NCBI GenBank assembly: GCA_025094145.1
Contig: JALLLS010000006.1
Coordinates: 62,001-126,000 of the forward strand
DNA from: Spinellus fusiger
Taxonomy: Eukaryota; Mucoromycota; Mucoromycetes; Mucorales; Phycomycetaceae
DNA: 64,000 nucleotides
Direction: 5' to 3'
The notes under the pieces were generated by a model that saw only the letters and a list, made by a program, of their open reading frames with translations, was not told the DNA's origin and searched no databases. Made by a program: the position numbers and the translations under genes. Of the stretch, positions 19,914 through 31,128 are shown piece by piece (within the stretch, counting starts at the first letter, position 1; each line of letters begins with the position of its first letter).

Positions 19914-20622
19914 GGTACACCTTATGCATATCCTTCAAGAAGATGATTTTAGTGGAAAAGAATGTCACCAAACTAAGCCACAGTGAATGAGACTACCAAG
20001 TTAACACCTTGTGGTAATTCACATTTGATTGTAATGATACAGCTGTGGTAAAATATTTGAGTTAAACTTCATATAAATCTAAAAATAATAGCATAATAAG
20101 ATATAAACCATCAATCTTGTAGTATGTCCCTGCTTACCTTTTGTAACAAAAAAGAAAGTAGGTTGATAATAGTAAACTGATATTAATATTTCTGATAAGA
20201 GAGTTCTGCTTGTGCACATAAAGTGATTATTATTGAGAATACAGGTGAATCTATCTTGGAGAAAGAAATGCAGTAGAACTCTTATTTCAACAAAGAATGT
20301 TTTTGTAAAGCTAAATTGAGCTCCCTGGATTCCTTCTGTATTTTAAGTCAAAAGTGACTTTATCAATGAGACTACATACGTTCTATTTCAAAACATTCCA
20401 TTGAATGAATCCTATATTAACTGAGCTTAATGATATCCTATTAGATTGAGATGAATGATGAGCACCTGAATAGTTGTGGGGCTCTGATAAAATTGCCATG
20501 TGTATTTTCACATGGATAGAGAAACAAAAAAGAAACAGGAACAGTGAAATCCTAGATATATGTTTATTCACTGGTGCGTTACTGTATAGCTTAAAATTAT
20601 GTATTATTTCATGTACTTCCGT
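19914..20622. other. Intergenic region between IMP2 and SEN54
   Basis: It must hold the IMP2 promoter and the SEN54 3' end. No other gene or repeat was recognised. Translations in this stretch are short and without family resemblance. Confidence 0.4.
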
Positions 20623-21909
20623 CTACATCAAGCCTAGAAGTCTCTTATTATTTCTGGAAAGGGGACTCACATCGGCTACACCATCTCCTGTAAACCTTAG
20701 AAAAGTAACACCCTCAGAGTCATCCACCAATGCTATCAGAAAAGCTAGTGCTATTTCTGGTGTCTTAGTATTATGTATCTGTAGATGTTTGGCGTGTGTC
20801 CGATACTTAAGATCCAATGTCATGTGTGAAAATAAAGCATTAAAGTCGTTGTAGCCTGGAACTTTCTTATCCATACTTATTCATTTGTACAAGTGTTATC
20901 AGATAATGTAACTTCTCCATCTATGGGTTGTTGCAACTACCTTTGTACTAATACGCGAAAGTCAGGCACTCCAGGATCTCTCTTTTTCCAACCAACATTT
21001 GGCCGATAGACATCCCAGTCAAATAGTTTATTTTGTGGGTGGATCGTCGTTTCATTCAAAATGGATTTCAAATAAGGTCTATGCCACGGGTAAGAAGGAA
21101 TAATTTGAAGTGAAGAATAGACAGTGGCTGTAATGCCCATGAGTATCTTATTGAATAATATTATTTATCTTACCAAAACTACTGAACTTGTGACTCCATA
21201 CAAGAGGACTTGCAGTTGTAAATATACACATCTTACTTAACAGAGAGTGGATATAATACCCTGCATAAGCAATTGCATATTTCCCTTTTAAAAAGATATG
21301 AACACATCTTTGTAGCAGAGACGGGCTTGCTTTGCTCAGTTCAGTGACTGGATTTGAGAGAGAGGTAAAACTACTAGATCGTATCACAGTATAGCCCAAC
21401 CGCTTTAAATACACATAGACCTATTTCTATCATCATTAATAGATCTATCTTTGTCTTTATTGAAAGAAAAAAAGAAAAAAGATACTACCAACCTGGTACT
21501 TTTCATAAGTGATCCAACCATCAGCACTCATAGATATATGTTGAAAAAACTCCTGAAATTCCATATTTTTATCTTGTTTAGTTACTGAAAGAGCATTTCT
21601 ACTTATTAGCCATGCTGCTTCTTCCAAAAAAAGGGTTGTAGATCCATCTATAGTGTGCCCCATTGTGTGGAGATGATTCCCTTTACTAATTGAAATAGTT
21701 GTTTCAAATGTTAAAGGGCTCCAGAATCCATAGCTAGAACTTTTAGGGCTTATTTGTCGAGTTTCTCCAATAATTGAAAATAGAACACTTCGAGAATGGT
21801 CAGTAGCTGTCTGTTGATTTGAAGATGAGTCGGGTTCAAAGGTCTTTGCTCCACGTTTAACAGCCTGACTGTTGCGTCTGGTGTGGGTGGGATATAGACT
21901 TGAGTTCAT
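20623..21909 (-). CDS. SEN54: tRNA-splicing endonuclease subunit Sen54
   Basis: Four exons on the minus strand (21493-21909, 21174-21420, 20941-21127, 20623-20875) encode 367 residues. The N-terminal domain has the family features EEAAWLISR (about residue 95) and YVYLKRLGYTVIRS (about 140-154). The C-terminal half has FDWDVYRPN...KKRDPGVPDFRVLV, typical of Sen54. Sen54 is a structural subunit of the SEN heterotetramer, which cleaves both splice sites of intron-containing pre-tRNAs; it has no catalytic triad, and none is seen here. The last 15 or so residues are uncertain, since an alternative 36-nt intron (GTGAGT at about 20665) would end the protein slightly earlier. Confidence 0.88.
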
Positions 21910-22285
21910 TGGTATTCTTTTTTATTATTATGCATTATTACTTGGAAGTGGTTAATAAGCTTGAATAGTCGATGAGTTCATCGTCTGAAATGTCAGAATT
22001 GTTCATGTTCGCATCAGTTTTTTGTAGATTGGTGACTTTGGCTTTGCATCAAAATTATTAATGAAGAAAATAAAATAAAATAGGGAATAGAAATTATCAT
22101 CAAAAGCCATTCGTGATTGTGTGTAACATATAACCTATCTCTATAAAAATAAGTTTAATGTTAATAGAGAAAGAGTTGAGATCCACATCCAAAGTAAGGC
22201 CATAACTGTTTTTGATTTCAATAGTGTGAACTTCTTTAAAAACAATGAATTACAGTCACAGCATAAACAAATCTAAGCATAGAAG
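21910..22285. other. Intergenic region upstream of SEN54
   Basis: No gene is recognised; this is the presumed SEN54 promoter region. It ends at the third copy of the dispersed repeat. Confidence 0.4.
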
Positions 22286-23207
22286 ATTTTTCTGGTCTTT
22301 AAGCGGTGATACCTCCTTTCTTTTACGAGGGTCCCACATTTTGCCCTTTTATGGAACTTTGATTAAAATCAAAGCTTTGCGGACATTCAATTATTATTTC
22401 TTTTTATAGAATACCTCACTATCAAATTGTATTATCAATAATAAAATAGTTTATTATTGTTCAAAAACCCAATAAACAAGAGGTGTGTTAAGTAGGTAAA
22501 AGTTATATTTCTCAAAGACTTCATTCTATAAATATTAAGGCTGCTTATATATATCTTTTTCTAAGGCATAACTGATATAGGACTAATTATTCAATAGCAT
22601 TCTCTTCTAAAATGCACGGATAATAATCTCCCCTTTTTCAGACTTCCAGGGACAGAATATTTCCTCATTTGTAACATTATAATATTATAGCGACTGCCTA
22701 AGTACACTCCTTCATAGCAATAGAATCTATACCCTAAAGGCACTGTGTTTTATCCTTAGGAGATAGATTAATATGCTTAGGAGTATACCCTAAACACCCT
22801 AGACAGTATAGAAGAAAGAAAAGACCACCTGAGACTGACTTAAGAAAGAATCTTTACTTGTCTAATAACAAAAGAGTGTGTTAGCAATAATTCAATAAAG
22901 AGAGATAGTATGCTTACCTTGTACTTAATACTTGTCTTGAGAATAATAGGCCATATATTATCTATTAGAAGAAGAGTCAGTACCATGTCTTGTGGATTAT
23001 AATGAGCCCAAGTCCAGATGAAGATACTTTATCTTTTTTACTTCGAGAATAGCCTTTGGTAGTGTCTACAGCCTTCTTTTATTATTTCCTTTTGTTAATA
23101 ATAATACATTAACTTGCTCAGTTATGCCCATCTTGACAAGTACTTAGTTGTTAAGTTAATAGTTTCTGTGAGAAATAATAAAAGGAGGGGAATATCGTAA
23201 CAAATAA
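22286..23207 (-). repeat. Dispersed AT-rich repeat, copy 3 (inverted, longer)
   Basis: It is the reverse complement of the family at 1273-1880 and 18118-18760, with additional sequence of about 200-250 bp around 22450-22660 that is not obvious in the other two. Its outer edge reads GATATTCCCCTCC in repeat orientation, matching copy 1. It forms an inverted pair with copy 2 across IMP2 and SEN54. Confidence 0.75.
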
Positions 23208-23957
23208 TAGTTTCTCTTTCTCTATTCTGGTAAGGTTACACTAGCCTCTAATCATAAAATTCACAGGTCAAACAATTAACACTATTTGCCTTGAGCCTAA
23301 AACCCAGTATTAGAAACAATACTTTGTAATCATTAAGCACCACTGTTAATACCAGTTACAATAACATAGTTACTGAAGCGGTTATGAATATAGATTCAGT
23401 GAATGGCTATACTGTTCTCAACACAAGTGAGTTTGGTTCTATTTTATGGACAATAATTACTAGAGTTAATTCAGTGTGTTCTATAATAAACATCTTTCTT
23501 AAGCAGTGCTATACTGCGAATACTGTGGGCTTATAGTTAACACATTATGTTAAACAATAAATGCAATGACTGAGTTGTAATTTTGGGGTGATTCTTGTTC
23601 TATTTCTTGTCTTTACAGCCAATTTTCTACTCTTCAATTGCAAAGTCAATTATCTTTGTTCTGATAGGCAGGCAGAGTTTGAAATCAATCATCTGGACAA
23701 TAAAAAGGCATTTTCAAACATATTAGCCAATCATAAGAAGATTTTGATTTTATTCTCAGGATATTTCTTTTTATATCCCAAAAATATTTGGGTGTGTAGC
23801 CTCAAAGTACTGTCTGGAGCAGTGGACATTACTCACAATTCCAAAAATCTTTGGGTGTGTATTTATATGACAGCCAAATTTTCATTATATCTGCCCTTTT
23901 GAAACACCACTCTTCCCCATAGTGACATATTACAAATTTTGTCGTTTAAGCAATAAC
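23208..23957. other. Intergenic AT-rich DNA
   Basis: No supported gene is present. Two short related motifs (AAAATATTTGGGTGTGTAG at about 23783 and AAAATCTTTGGGTGTGTAT at about 23844) resemble the outer end of dispersed repeat copy 2 and may be repeat debris. Confidence 0.35.
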
Positions 23958-25481
23958 ATGAGTGAAAATATTTTATTCAAAGAAGGTATGTTAACGTCCA
24001 ACAAATAACTTTTTTTAACAAACTATCTTTGTGTAAAAACTAAACCCTCATTTTGTCTTTTAATACAATTAGAGATTTCTTCTTCAATTGTAAAAGTAGC
24101 TAATGAAGACAAGATGGTATGCTGGGAAGATTTAATCAATGATTTGTCAGAGTTGATAAAAGAAAATTACAATGGTAAAAGTGTCAACGTTTACCGAGGT
24201 GACTGGAAAAGAAAAATCAAACTTGTTGTAAAATCTATGGGATATAAACTCGAGAGATTTGATGATGACATATTTGTTCCTTTGGACACAACAAAAGATG
24301 TAGAGTCACTGGGTACTAAGTCTATAGGCTCAAACTACAAGTTAACAGCTTCTGAAAACAAACACGTTGTTGACCTCTATAACAGTATCCCCATGACTGC
24401 GAAATGGGTATTGTCAACAGGCAAAGTTGTCGATCATGAAATGAAGAAGTTGGCTGAGATATCTTGCTATGAGCACCCTGTGCATTCGATGATTTTTGAA
24501 ACGGATGATCCTATTTGGAAAAGCTACTTTACAATTGCTGAATTAAATGAGATTAAATCATTTCGTCTAAAAGGCTTACCAAAGATTCCTGAAGAGGTAG
24601 AAGAATACTTGAATAAATATGACAAGGACTGGAAATCAGGAAAAGTGCTCTATGAATATGCAGATGACCAGAAACATGATCCAATTACACAATTTAACTT
24701 CAAGTGGATTCGTGAAAGCATTATGAGAGCGTCAGAATTATTTTTTTATGAAGATACATTGACGTTGAATGATTATTCCGAATCTGACCTCCTACACGAA
24801 GTATGGCCCTTCGTATACAGGGTCTTCAAGGATAGAGAAATCAAGGCAGCTCTTGGTGAAAAATCAAGTGTTGCAGTTGCATTGGGTAGAAATGAGGACA
24901 GAAGTTTAGAAGCAGTGAGAAGAAGATCAAGAAAAGCCACGGGAGCCAAAGTTGACATATTATTTAAAATATGTAATAGGGAACTTGGCTCATGTGAAGT
25001 CGGAAAAGACAATGTCACTATAGTTGACGATAAGTATCTTGACGATGGCCTTATCAAGTTACCAAAAACGCTTCGAGACATGCTCTCCGTATTAGCCCAA
25101 AAAAATCCAGCACAAGTGAACAACCTTTCAACCATTGGGTTTTTAATGATAGGTAAGCTGAAAATATTGGAGTGGTATGGAAACATTTAATAATGTAATT
25201 TCCTAGGACTTACTATGGAGCTTGTTATCATGGATTGTCCTGTTGGTCATCATATTACCCGAGTTTTAAGAACTCCAAAACTTGAATTTCCTACTACCAT
25301 AAATACTTTTGCTACCGACTTCCTCCCTCTTCTTGAAGCTGCTTGGAAGGGTAAAGAAGCTATGAAAAGCACTGTCGAAACCCTCAACAACAGAAAGAGA
25401 AAGGTTGCTGAACTCAGCGCTACTATGGAAGATAATTCAGTAGGATTGCCTTACTCTTTCGTTCGTAATTCCTGCAATTAA
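23958..25481 (+). CDS. Unknown protein, possible PD-(D/E)XK-type core
   Basis: Three exons (23958-23985, 24073-25152, 25207-25481) give 460 residues with closed phases; introns are 87 and 54 nt. No signal peptide or membrane segment is evident. I do not recognise a named family with certainty. The layout recalls large lineage-specific families in Mucoromycota: a SES/DLLHEVWPF helix region, then GEKSSVAVALGRNEDRSLEA, then GAKVDILFK followed by LGSCEVGKDN. The Asp in KVDILF and the Glu/Lys in CEVGK are spaced like the metal-binding residues of PD-(D/E)XK nucleases, but this is inference from spacing only. The C-terminus contains a basic NNRKRKVAE stretch that could be a nuclear signal. Both flanks are repeats, so it sits in an accessory-looking neighbourhood. 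Confidence 0.7.
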
Positions 25482-26044
25482 GTGGCACAATTCATTATAT
25501 CAAAGTTTGTCATAAAAAAGTATTTCTTTTATTCCCATAAAAAACTATGTAGTTTCTTACCCCCCCTCCCTCACTTGATAGAACTCAATGGTCGTATACA
25601 ATGTAAAGCATCAGAAATGTTGTATCCAGGGTCAATACAGAGACATGTTTAATATAAGTAGCACCAACCAATTGCATCCATACTGATAAGTAAGATGAGG
25701 CTTGTGTGTAGACTCAACTACAAGAAGCACATAGGTGTAACCATGGCAATTGATTAGTATATAAAGAGTTGTATATCCCACTAAATAAAAGCAATCTATT
25801 CTTGGATAAAGTCCTGTCATATATCAGTCTCTGCTTTCTCAATTCGGATAAAACAAGAAGTTTTTATTTAAAAATATTTTATAAACCATAGCATCAGAAG
25901 TCTCTCTTTGTTTCAAAGTAATAAACTTTTACTTACAGGAATAACCACGAGAAGGTGGAGACCATCTATTCCCAACCCCAGACCCCAACTCCCTCAGACC
26001 CCAACTCCCTCAAACCCTAACATGTTACGTTTTTCATCACGCGA
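25482..26044. other. Intergenic DNA, C-rich patch at 25970-26030
   Basis: No gene is seen. A local tandem CCCCAACTCCCTCA motif (two units) followed by AAACCCTAAC lies at about 25974-26023, leading into the tandem array. Confidence 0.4.
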
Positions 26045-26360
26045 ATTACTAGTCAGAACTTCAAAGAGCGTCTTCAACTAGGCCTTTGATGACTGAAGCA
26101 CTAGAGAAGTCAACACCAACACTTTTCTTAGACGCATTACTAGTCAGAACTTCAAAGAGCGTCTTCAACTAGGCCCACATCTAGAAAAGCCCCCCAGAAC
26201 CCAAGATGTTAACATTCCCACCATCACATTTCTGATCCGAGAAGCCCAGTAGAGGCAACGTCTGCAACCAGGCCCATAACAGCCCAAGTACCAAAAACGC
26301 AACACGACTCTTGCTACAAAATTACTAGTTAGAACTTCAAAGAGCATCCTCAACTAGGCC
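26045..26360. repeat. Degenerate tandem array, about 92-bp period
   Basis: A core of about 40 bp (ATTACTAGTCAGAACTTCAA... to ...CTAGGCC) occurs at 26045-26084, 26136-26175 and 26321-26360. The spacings are 91 and 185 bp. A diverged version at about 26232-26272 (CTGCAACCAGGCCC) fills the expected slot, giving four units. The reading frame is not maintained from unit to unit. Confidence 0.7.
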
Positions 26361-26479
26361 CAATGTAACAAAAGTGGGAGAGAAGAGATAAAAAAAGAAA
26401 GTGCTGAGGCTATTTAAAAAAGAAAAAGATGACGTAGTGTTAGAAAACAGCCCTGTGGGTTGTTAAATCATTTGTTATA

Positions 26480-27045
26480 CAGTCACACAGCATTAGAATA
26501 TACTATTTTTAATATTTGAAATCCTGAGAAAGAACATGCTTCACGGATAAAAAGGCTACGACCTCAAAACACATACTAATGACCTCAAATTCAACACAAA
26601 GTTATTTTAACATAGTGTTTATATTAATATATTAATATATAAATTATTTAACATGGTGTTGGGCCACCTTTGGCATCAATAACTGCCTGGCAGCAATCCT
26701 TCATTAAGCCCACTAAATATTTGGCAATATCAATGTGGATATCTCCCCCAAGCTTCTTCTAAGGCTGTCTTGAGCTCATCAATATTCTTTATACCGGCAC
26801 TCTTGTCATTGATAAGCTTATCAAGACAGCTCCAGAGATGTTCAATAAGTTTTAAATTTATGTAGTTATAGGAGGCAAATGGGTTGCCTCTTTAAATAGC
26901 TTCAAGTTATCTGAGGTCTCTCTCATTTAGTTTTTGCGTGTGCACCAGAACTAGGATCTGTTAGAAGTGTACCAGTAGTCTTGATTTTACTAATGATATT
27001 CTGGACAGTAGTCTTGCTAATGCCAATGACCTTTGAAATATCTAT
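26480..27045 (-). mobile_element. Tc1-like element B, deleted copy
   Basis: The left inverted repeat (CAGTCACACAGCATTAGAA) and the flanking 300 bp match element B at 12251. The middle of the transposase is deleted, with the join at about 26850. The remaining minus-strand frame still gives the helix-turn-helix (ISKVIGISKTTVQNIIS). The right end is missing because a different transposon (27046-28260) abuts it. Confidence 0.8.
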
Positions 27046-28260
27046 AATGATGAAGGCATAGCCGTTACAGTGGTGGAGATGGAGGTAGACGAGGAGACGT
27101 ACACCATTGAGACGGCTGCAAATTTCGGGATGTACCTTGACCTCAAACCACCTGAGAAGCCAGAAAGAAAAACTACACGACAATCCGTGGACAGAGATTT
27201 CAATACGGACGAGGACAAAAGAGCTCCTGGCATCCACAGGCACTACAAAGATTCTAAGAAAGAGCAGTTATTTGTGTTGATTTATGAAAGGGGTATGGGC
27301 GTCAGAGCTGCTGCACTGAAGCTTCAAATCAACCCTCTTTAGTCTTGGATCAAATGATGGAGAGTTTGACAACGTTTTTTTTATTGATTTAGAGATATGG
27401 AAAACAGCTCTCTACAATTTCATCACCAAAAATTGTAAGATCAGTCTAAAAAGAGCCCATTTTCATTCAGTTGACCGTAATAGTCCTGAAAAGATCAAGG
27501 ATCGAAAAGAGTGGGTACAGAAATGGATGGAGACAGATATGGACTACATGAGCAACTGTGTCTTCATAGATGAGACGGCATTCCACATCAACATGAAGCG
27601 TACTTTTGACCAAGCAAAAGTAGGTACTCGTGCAGTAGTAAAAATACCAAGAACGAGGGCTAAAACAACAACCATCCTGGGAGCAACATCTGCTCAGGGC
27701 ATTATCAACATAAAAGTAAGACGGCCTCGAATGTTGCCTGCTTCAAAGAAGAGAAGAACTGTTGGATCTAGTGGGCCTTCCCAGAAATAAAGCAAAGGCG
27801 CTGTTACTGGCCATTATATTAATTTCTTGACCGATACAATGGATATCATGGACAATTTTTCAGATGTTTTCAAGGATAATTACTTGATTATGGACAATGC
27901 TCCTATCCACATGAATGAAGGCATTAAAAGCTTCATTGAAGGCTGTGGGTACAGGTGTGTCTATCTTCCTCCTTACTCAGCAGAGTTGAATCCCATCGAG
28001 CAATTCTGGTCTGTTTGCAAAAGCAAGTTGAAAAGAGAAAGACTCTTGGAAGAAGAAACTCTGTCATCTAGAATCGCCGATGCATCTAACCAAGTTCTTC
28101 TCAGTGATCTCAGATGATTTTTCAAATACTCTGTCGATAGATTTGAGGATTGCTTACAAGAGAAGCCCTCTTTAACAATAAAGCATTTATGTCACATTTG
28201 TCGCATCCAACTTATACGCCATCTTTTAATTTATTAATGCGACAAGTTTTTTTCCAAAAG
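27046..28260 (+). pseudogene. DDE_3-type Tc1/mariner transposase, broken
   Basis: A plus-strand transposase with several stops is readable: an N-terminal segment (27070-27339) with a homeodomain-like helical region (ERGMGVRAAALKLQIN), a damaged stretch at 27340-27525, then the catalytic domain. Catalytic motifs are VFIDETAFH (first Asp, about 27565), YLIMDNAPIH (second Asp, about 27890) and ELNPIEQFWSVCKSKLKRE (Glu, about 27990). In-frame stops occur at 27339, 27788 and 28115. The style (DET, DNAPIH, NPIEQFW) is that of the DDE_3 transposases common in fungi. It is inserted in, or fused to, the deleted element B copy. Confidence 0.8.
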
Positions 28261-28434
28261 TGTGACAATAATTAGTGAAAATAGTGTATATTCTTTATTT
28301 TCATATCTTCCTATTTTAATTCTATCATTCTATAAAATATATGAGAAAAATTTAAATATCAATTATACAAATATTTTTTATTTGAAAAAGCCTACATAAA
28401 ACATTAATGTTGTACGATTATTTCTATATTTTTA

Positions 28435-28600
28435 TTTCGACACTAAGGAATCTAAATTAATATGGACTACAGTAGGAGACACAATAATTAAGATTAACCC
28501 ACTTTATTCTGAGAGTACATTTGAATAACCGAATATTGTTATCTTAATTATCGTGTCTCCTACTGTAGTCCATATTAATTTAGATTCCTTAGTGTCGAAA
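28435..28600. mobile_element. Palindromic MITE, 166 bp
   Basis: Two 60-bp arms (28435-28494 and 28541-28600) are near-perfect reverse complements with one mismatch noted, separated by a 46-bp spacer. The ends read TTTCGACACTAAGG and are flanked by TA on both sides (28433-28434, 28601-28602), the target duplication of mariner-type elements. There is no coding content. Transcribed, it would form a long hairpin. Confidence 0.85.
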
Positions 28601-28619
28601 TAACAGTTTCATTGGTCGT

Positions 28620-29480
28620 TGCTTCTTTTATTTATTTGACCTTTACAGCTCAAAGTATTTATTATTATTATTTTGGATGTTGTAAATACTATTTGAAAAT
28701 TCTGAATAATGGATAGCCTGTGATATATTTTTATAATTTAAGATATAAAAATAAACACTTTAACAAAAATAAATGAGAAAAAATAGTAAATGCAAAGAAA
28801 AGGAAACAAAGATAAAAGTAAAGTGATGAAAGAAATGTAACTGATGCCTTTCAAACACCGGTCTATTTATATACCAAAAAATAGTATACGCTATTCATAA
28901 AACTGTTTTATTTATAATATCTCAATCATTCAACACTGTAAATATCTTTTCCAAGACCCTGAGATGTATGAGAAATATACCATTATTGAGACTCATTTGG
29001 TTATTCTCTATGAGGTGCTGAACATCAACAACACCTTGGCTGTGATGATCCAAATAAGACCACTCCTTTATTTACACCATTTCCCCACCATCAATCCAAC
29101 TCCTTTATTTTACATCACTTCCCTGTCACTGATCATACACTCCTTTATTTTCTGTATAGCATATTCTACTTAGCAATTAGATAGTAGCTTAGAAATATAA
29201 GTATAAATACTCATCCAATTGTCTTAATAAAATCCGTGTTCTGATGTCTGTTATTAGCTTATACTATGCACTATATCTCGTCTTCTACGCACAACACTTT
29301 GTACCATTCTCCTATCTATTCCCAGTGGTCCCTTATACTGCCCAAAACATTTCTCATATTAAACGTCTCTGCCTCCACTGTAGGAGATATTTTAAAGCAC
29401 CTCAAAAAGACAGGCTTGATGATACTCTTTTCTTATGATTGAAAGAAAGAGGAAGCTGGACGACAGGGTCTTCAAATGTT
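28620..29480. other. AT-rich DNA, possible LTR-like fragment
   Basis: No gene is seen. Three copies of ACTCCTTTATTT occur between 29059 and 29140, followed by TATAAATACTC (29203) and AATAAAATCC (29227), an order recalling a long terminal repeat. Boundaries could not be defined. Confidence 0.3.
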
Positions 29481-29599
29481 TGAAGAGAATAGTACTCAAT
29501 GATTCTCAACAGACAAAAAAAACATCAGGGAAAACATAGCTATCAAAGTTGAATTCTGGTGATTAATCGTGTTCTTACCAAGAAGAGCATGAATGAAAG

Positions 29600-30230
29600 G
29601 CTTCTATGAGACTGAGGACATGTAGAATAGACTCGGGATCAATGGCAGCAGATAGTCTGATCCGATGAGTCTAGGGCAGAGCTCATGAGCTACGACAGGA
29701 GAATAAAAATCATCAGGCAGCATATCACAACTCTTGAACCCAAGAATTTCTTGGAAACAAGGAGGTTTGGAGAAGAAGTATTGATGTTATAAGTTGCTTC
29801 AGTGGGGAGGGTGTTGGGATATGGATCATAGTAGAGATTAGGATAAACTCCGACAAGTGCATTAATGTCTTGGGAGATGTCTACTGAGATGAACTCAAAT
29901 ATCTATATCATAAACTCTGGAATCAGTTACCACCTACAGAAGAACAGTGTTAAACATTATAAGAACAAATTGAATCAATGAGAGAGTAATAAATGGTATA
30001 GTAATGACTTTTTAATGGCCCTCACAACACCAATATCAATCCAATGGAACATCTGTGGACTCACTTTAAGAAAATAATCAGGAAGTAAAAGAGGGTGTAT
30101 CTCACCAAATAATAGTTAGGGGTTGCTCTGCTCCAGCATCAGAGCAAAATATCGAAGGAAGTGACAGACAATCTCATTGCCCGCATGGGGCCGAGATGCC
30201 AGGGGTGGCTACAGTGGTTATTAGTTAACC
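29600..30230 (+). pseudogene. Heavily decayed Tc1 transposase relic
   Basis: There is no open frame, but short in-order words survive: an NPMEHLWTHFKK-like segment at about 30035-30075 (the Glu motif region) and HCPHGAEMPG/ARMGPRCQ-like C-terminal sequence at about 30175-30205. Spacing matches the last third of a Tc1 transposase. It is the most diverged Tc1 copy in the window. Confidence 0.5.
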
Positions 30231-31128
30231 TTACATTAGAATCACTACTATGTATTATAAATAGTATTCCATGTATCTATTGAAAGTTCTACGTCTTTAT
30301 CTAATGAATTCATGAAGTTATAAAACTATCAAGATAAAGCATGGAACTAAAAAAAAACAGCTATAAAATCAATAGTCTGGGGTGAAGCATCTATGATAAT
30401 ATGCAGTGGATCTGATTCAGCGGATATATATTTTAGAGATAGTATAAGAGTACAACAGCCTGTGTTAGAATACGTGCCTTTTGATGGTTATTTCCGCTAA
30501 GTTATTCCATTTGTAGTAATCATTAAGTTAGAATAGAAGTATGAAAGAATAATAAAGTTGAGTAAAAAGTCAGAGTGGATTGTGCGTTAACTAAACAAAT
30601 ATCTTTGAACCCAAGAAGTCATTGAAAACACCATCACACCAATGAGTGATAAGTAATAAATAACACTATTCAATGTTGCCAATAAAATAACTATTTATTT
30701 TCTCTTCATTATTGTATTCATGTCTATTTCTTCTGAAACAATAAAATGTCCAAGCCTTCTGGTTCATCTCCAGCCTTCTCCTTCCCCAGTGATCGCTGGA
30801 GCCTCGGTTAACTAACTGACAGAAACTCATAGTACAGATTGACTATCTAAAAAGTGATAATGAAGTGTATCTTATTGAATTAATTTATGTAAAAGACATT
30901 ATAATGTCTAGTAAATAAATGCTAAGACATCCTTTCTTAATAATAGTAATAATGAAAACAGGGTTAGCGTAAAAACCTCGTTGTTATGTTTTATAGATAT
31001 GCAGTTTTGCTTTAGAAAGGGTATTAGTGGATCTTTCTCATGATCTTTGTTGCATTCCTTTCAAGATATTCTTCTTTTTTCCTCTTGAATTTAGATGTGT
31101 AGTCTTGGGCAAATGAGATATTGTTGAA
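30231..31128. other. AT-rich DNA without recognised genes
   Basis: I see only short chance frames. Confidence 0.35.

Noticed and set aside
23588..23902. 104-codon frame upstream of the unknown 460-residue gene
   Set aside because: AT-rich with no splice link to the gene, and it overlaps repeat-like GGGTGTGTA motifs.
26165..26353. Minus-strand 62-codon frame with Cys/Arg-rich sequence
   Set aside because: It lies across the tandem array and the frame is not kept between units.
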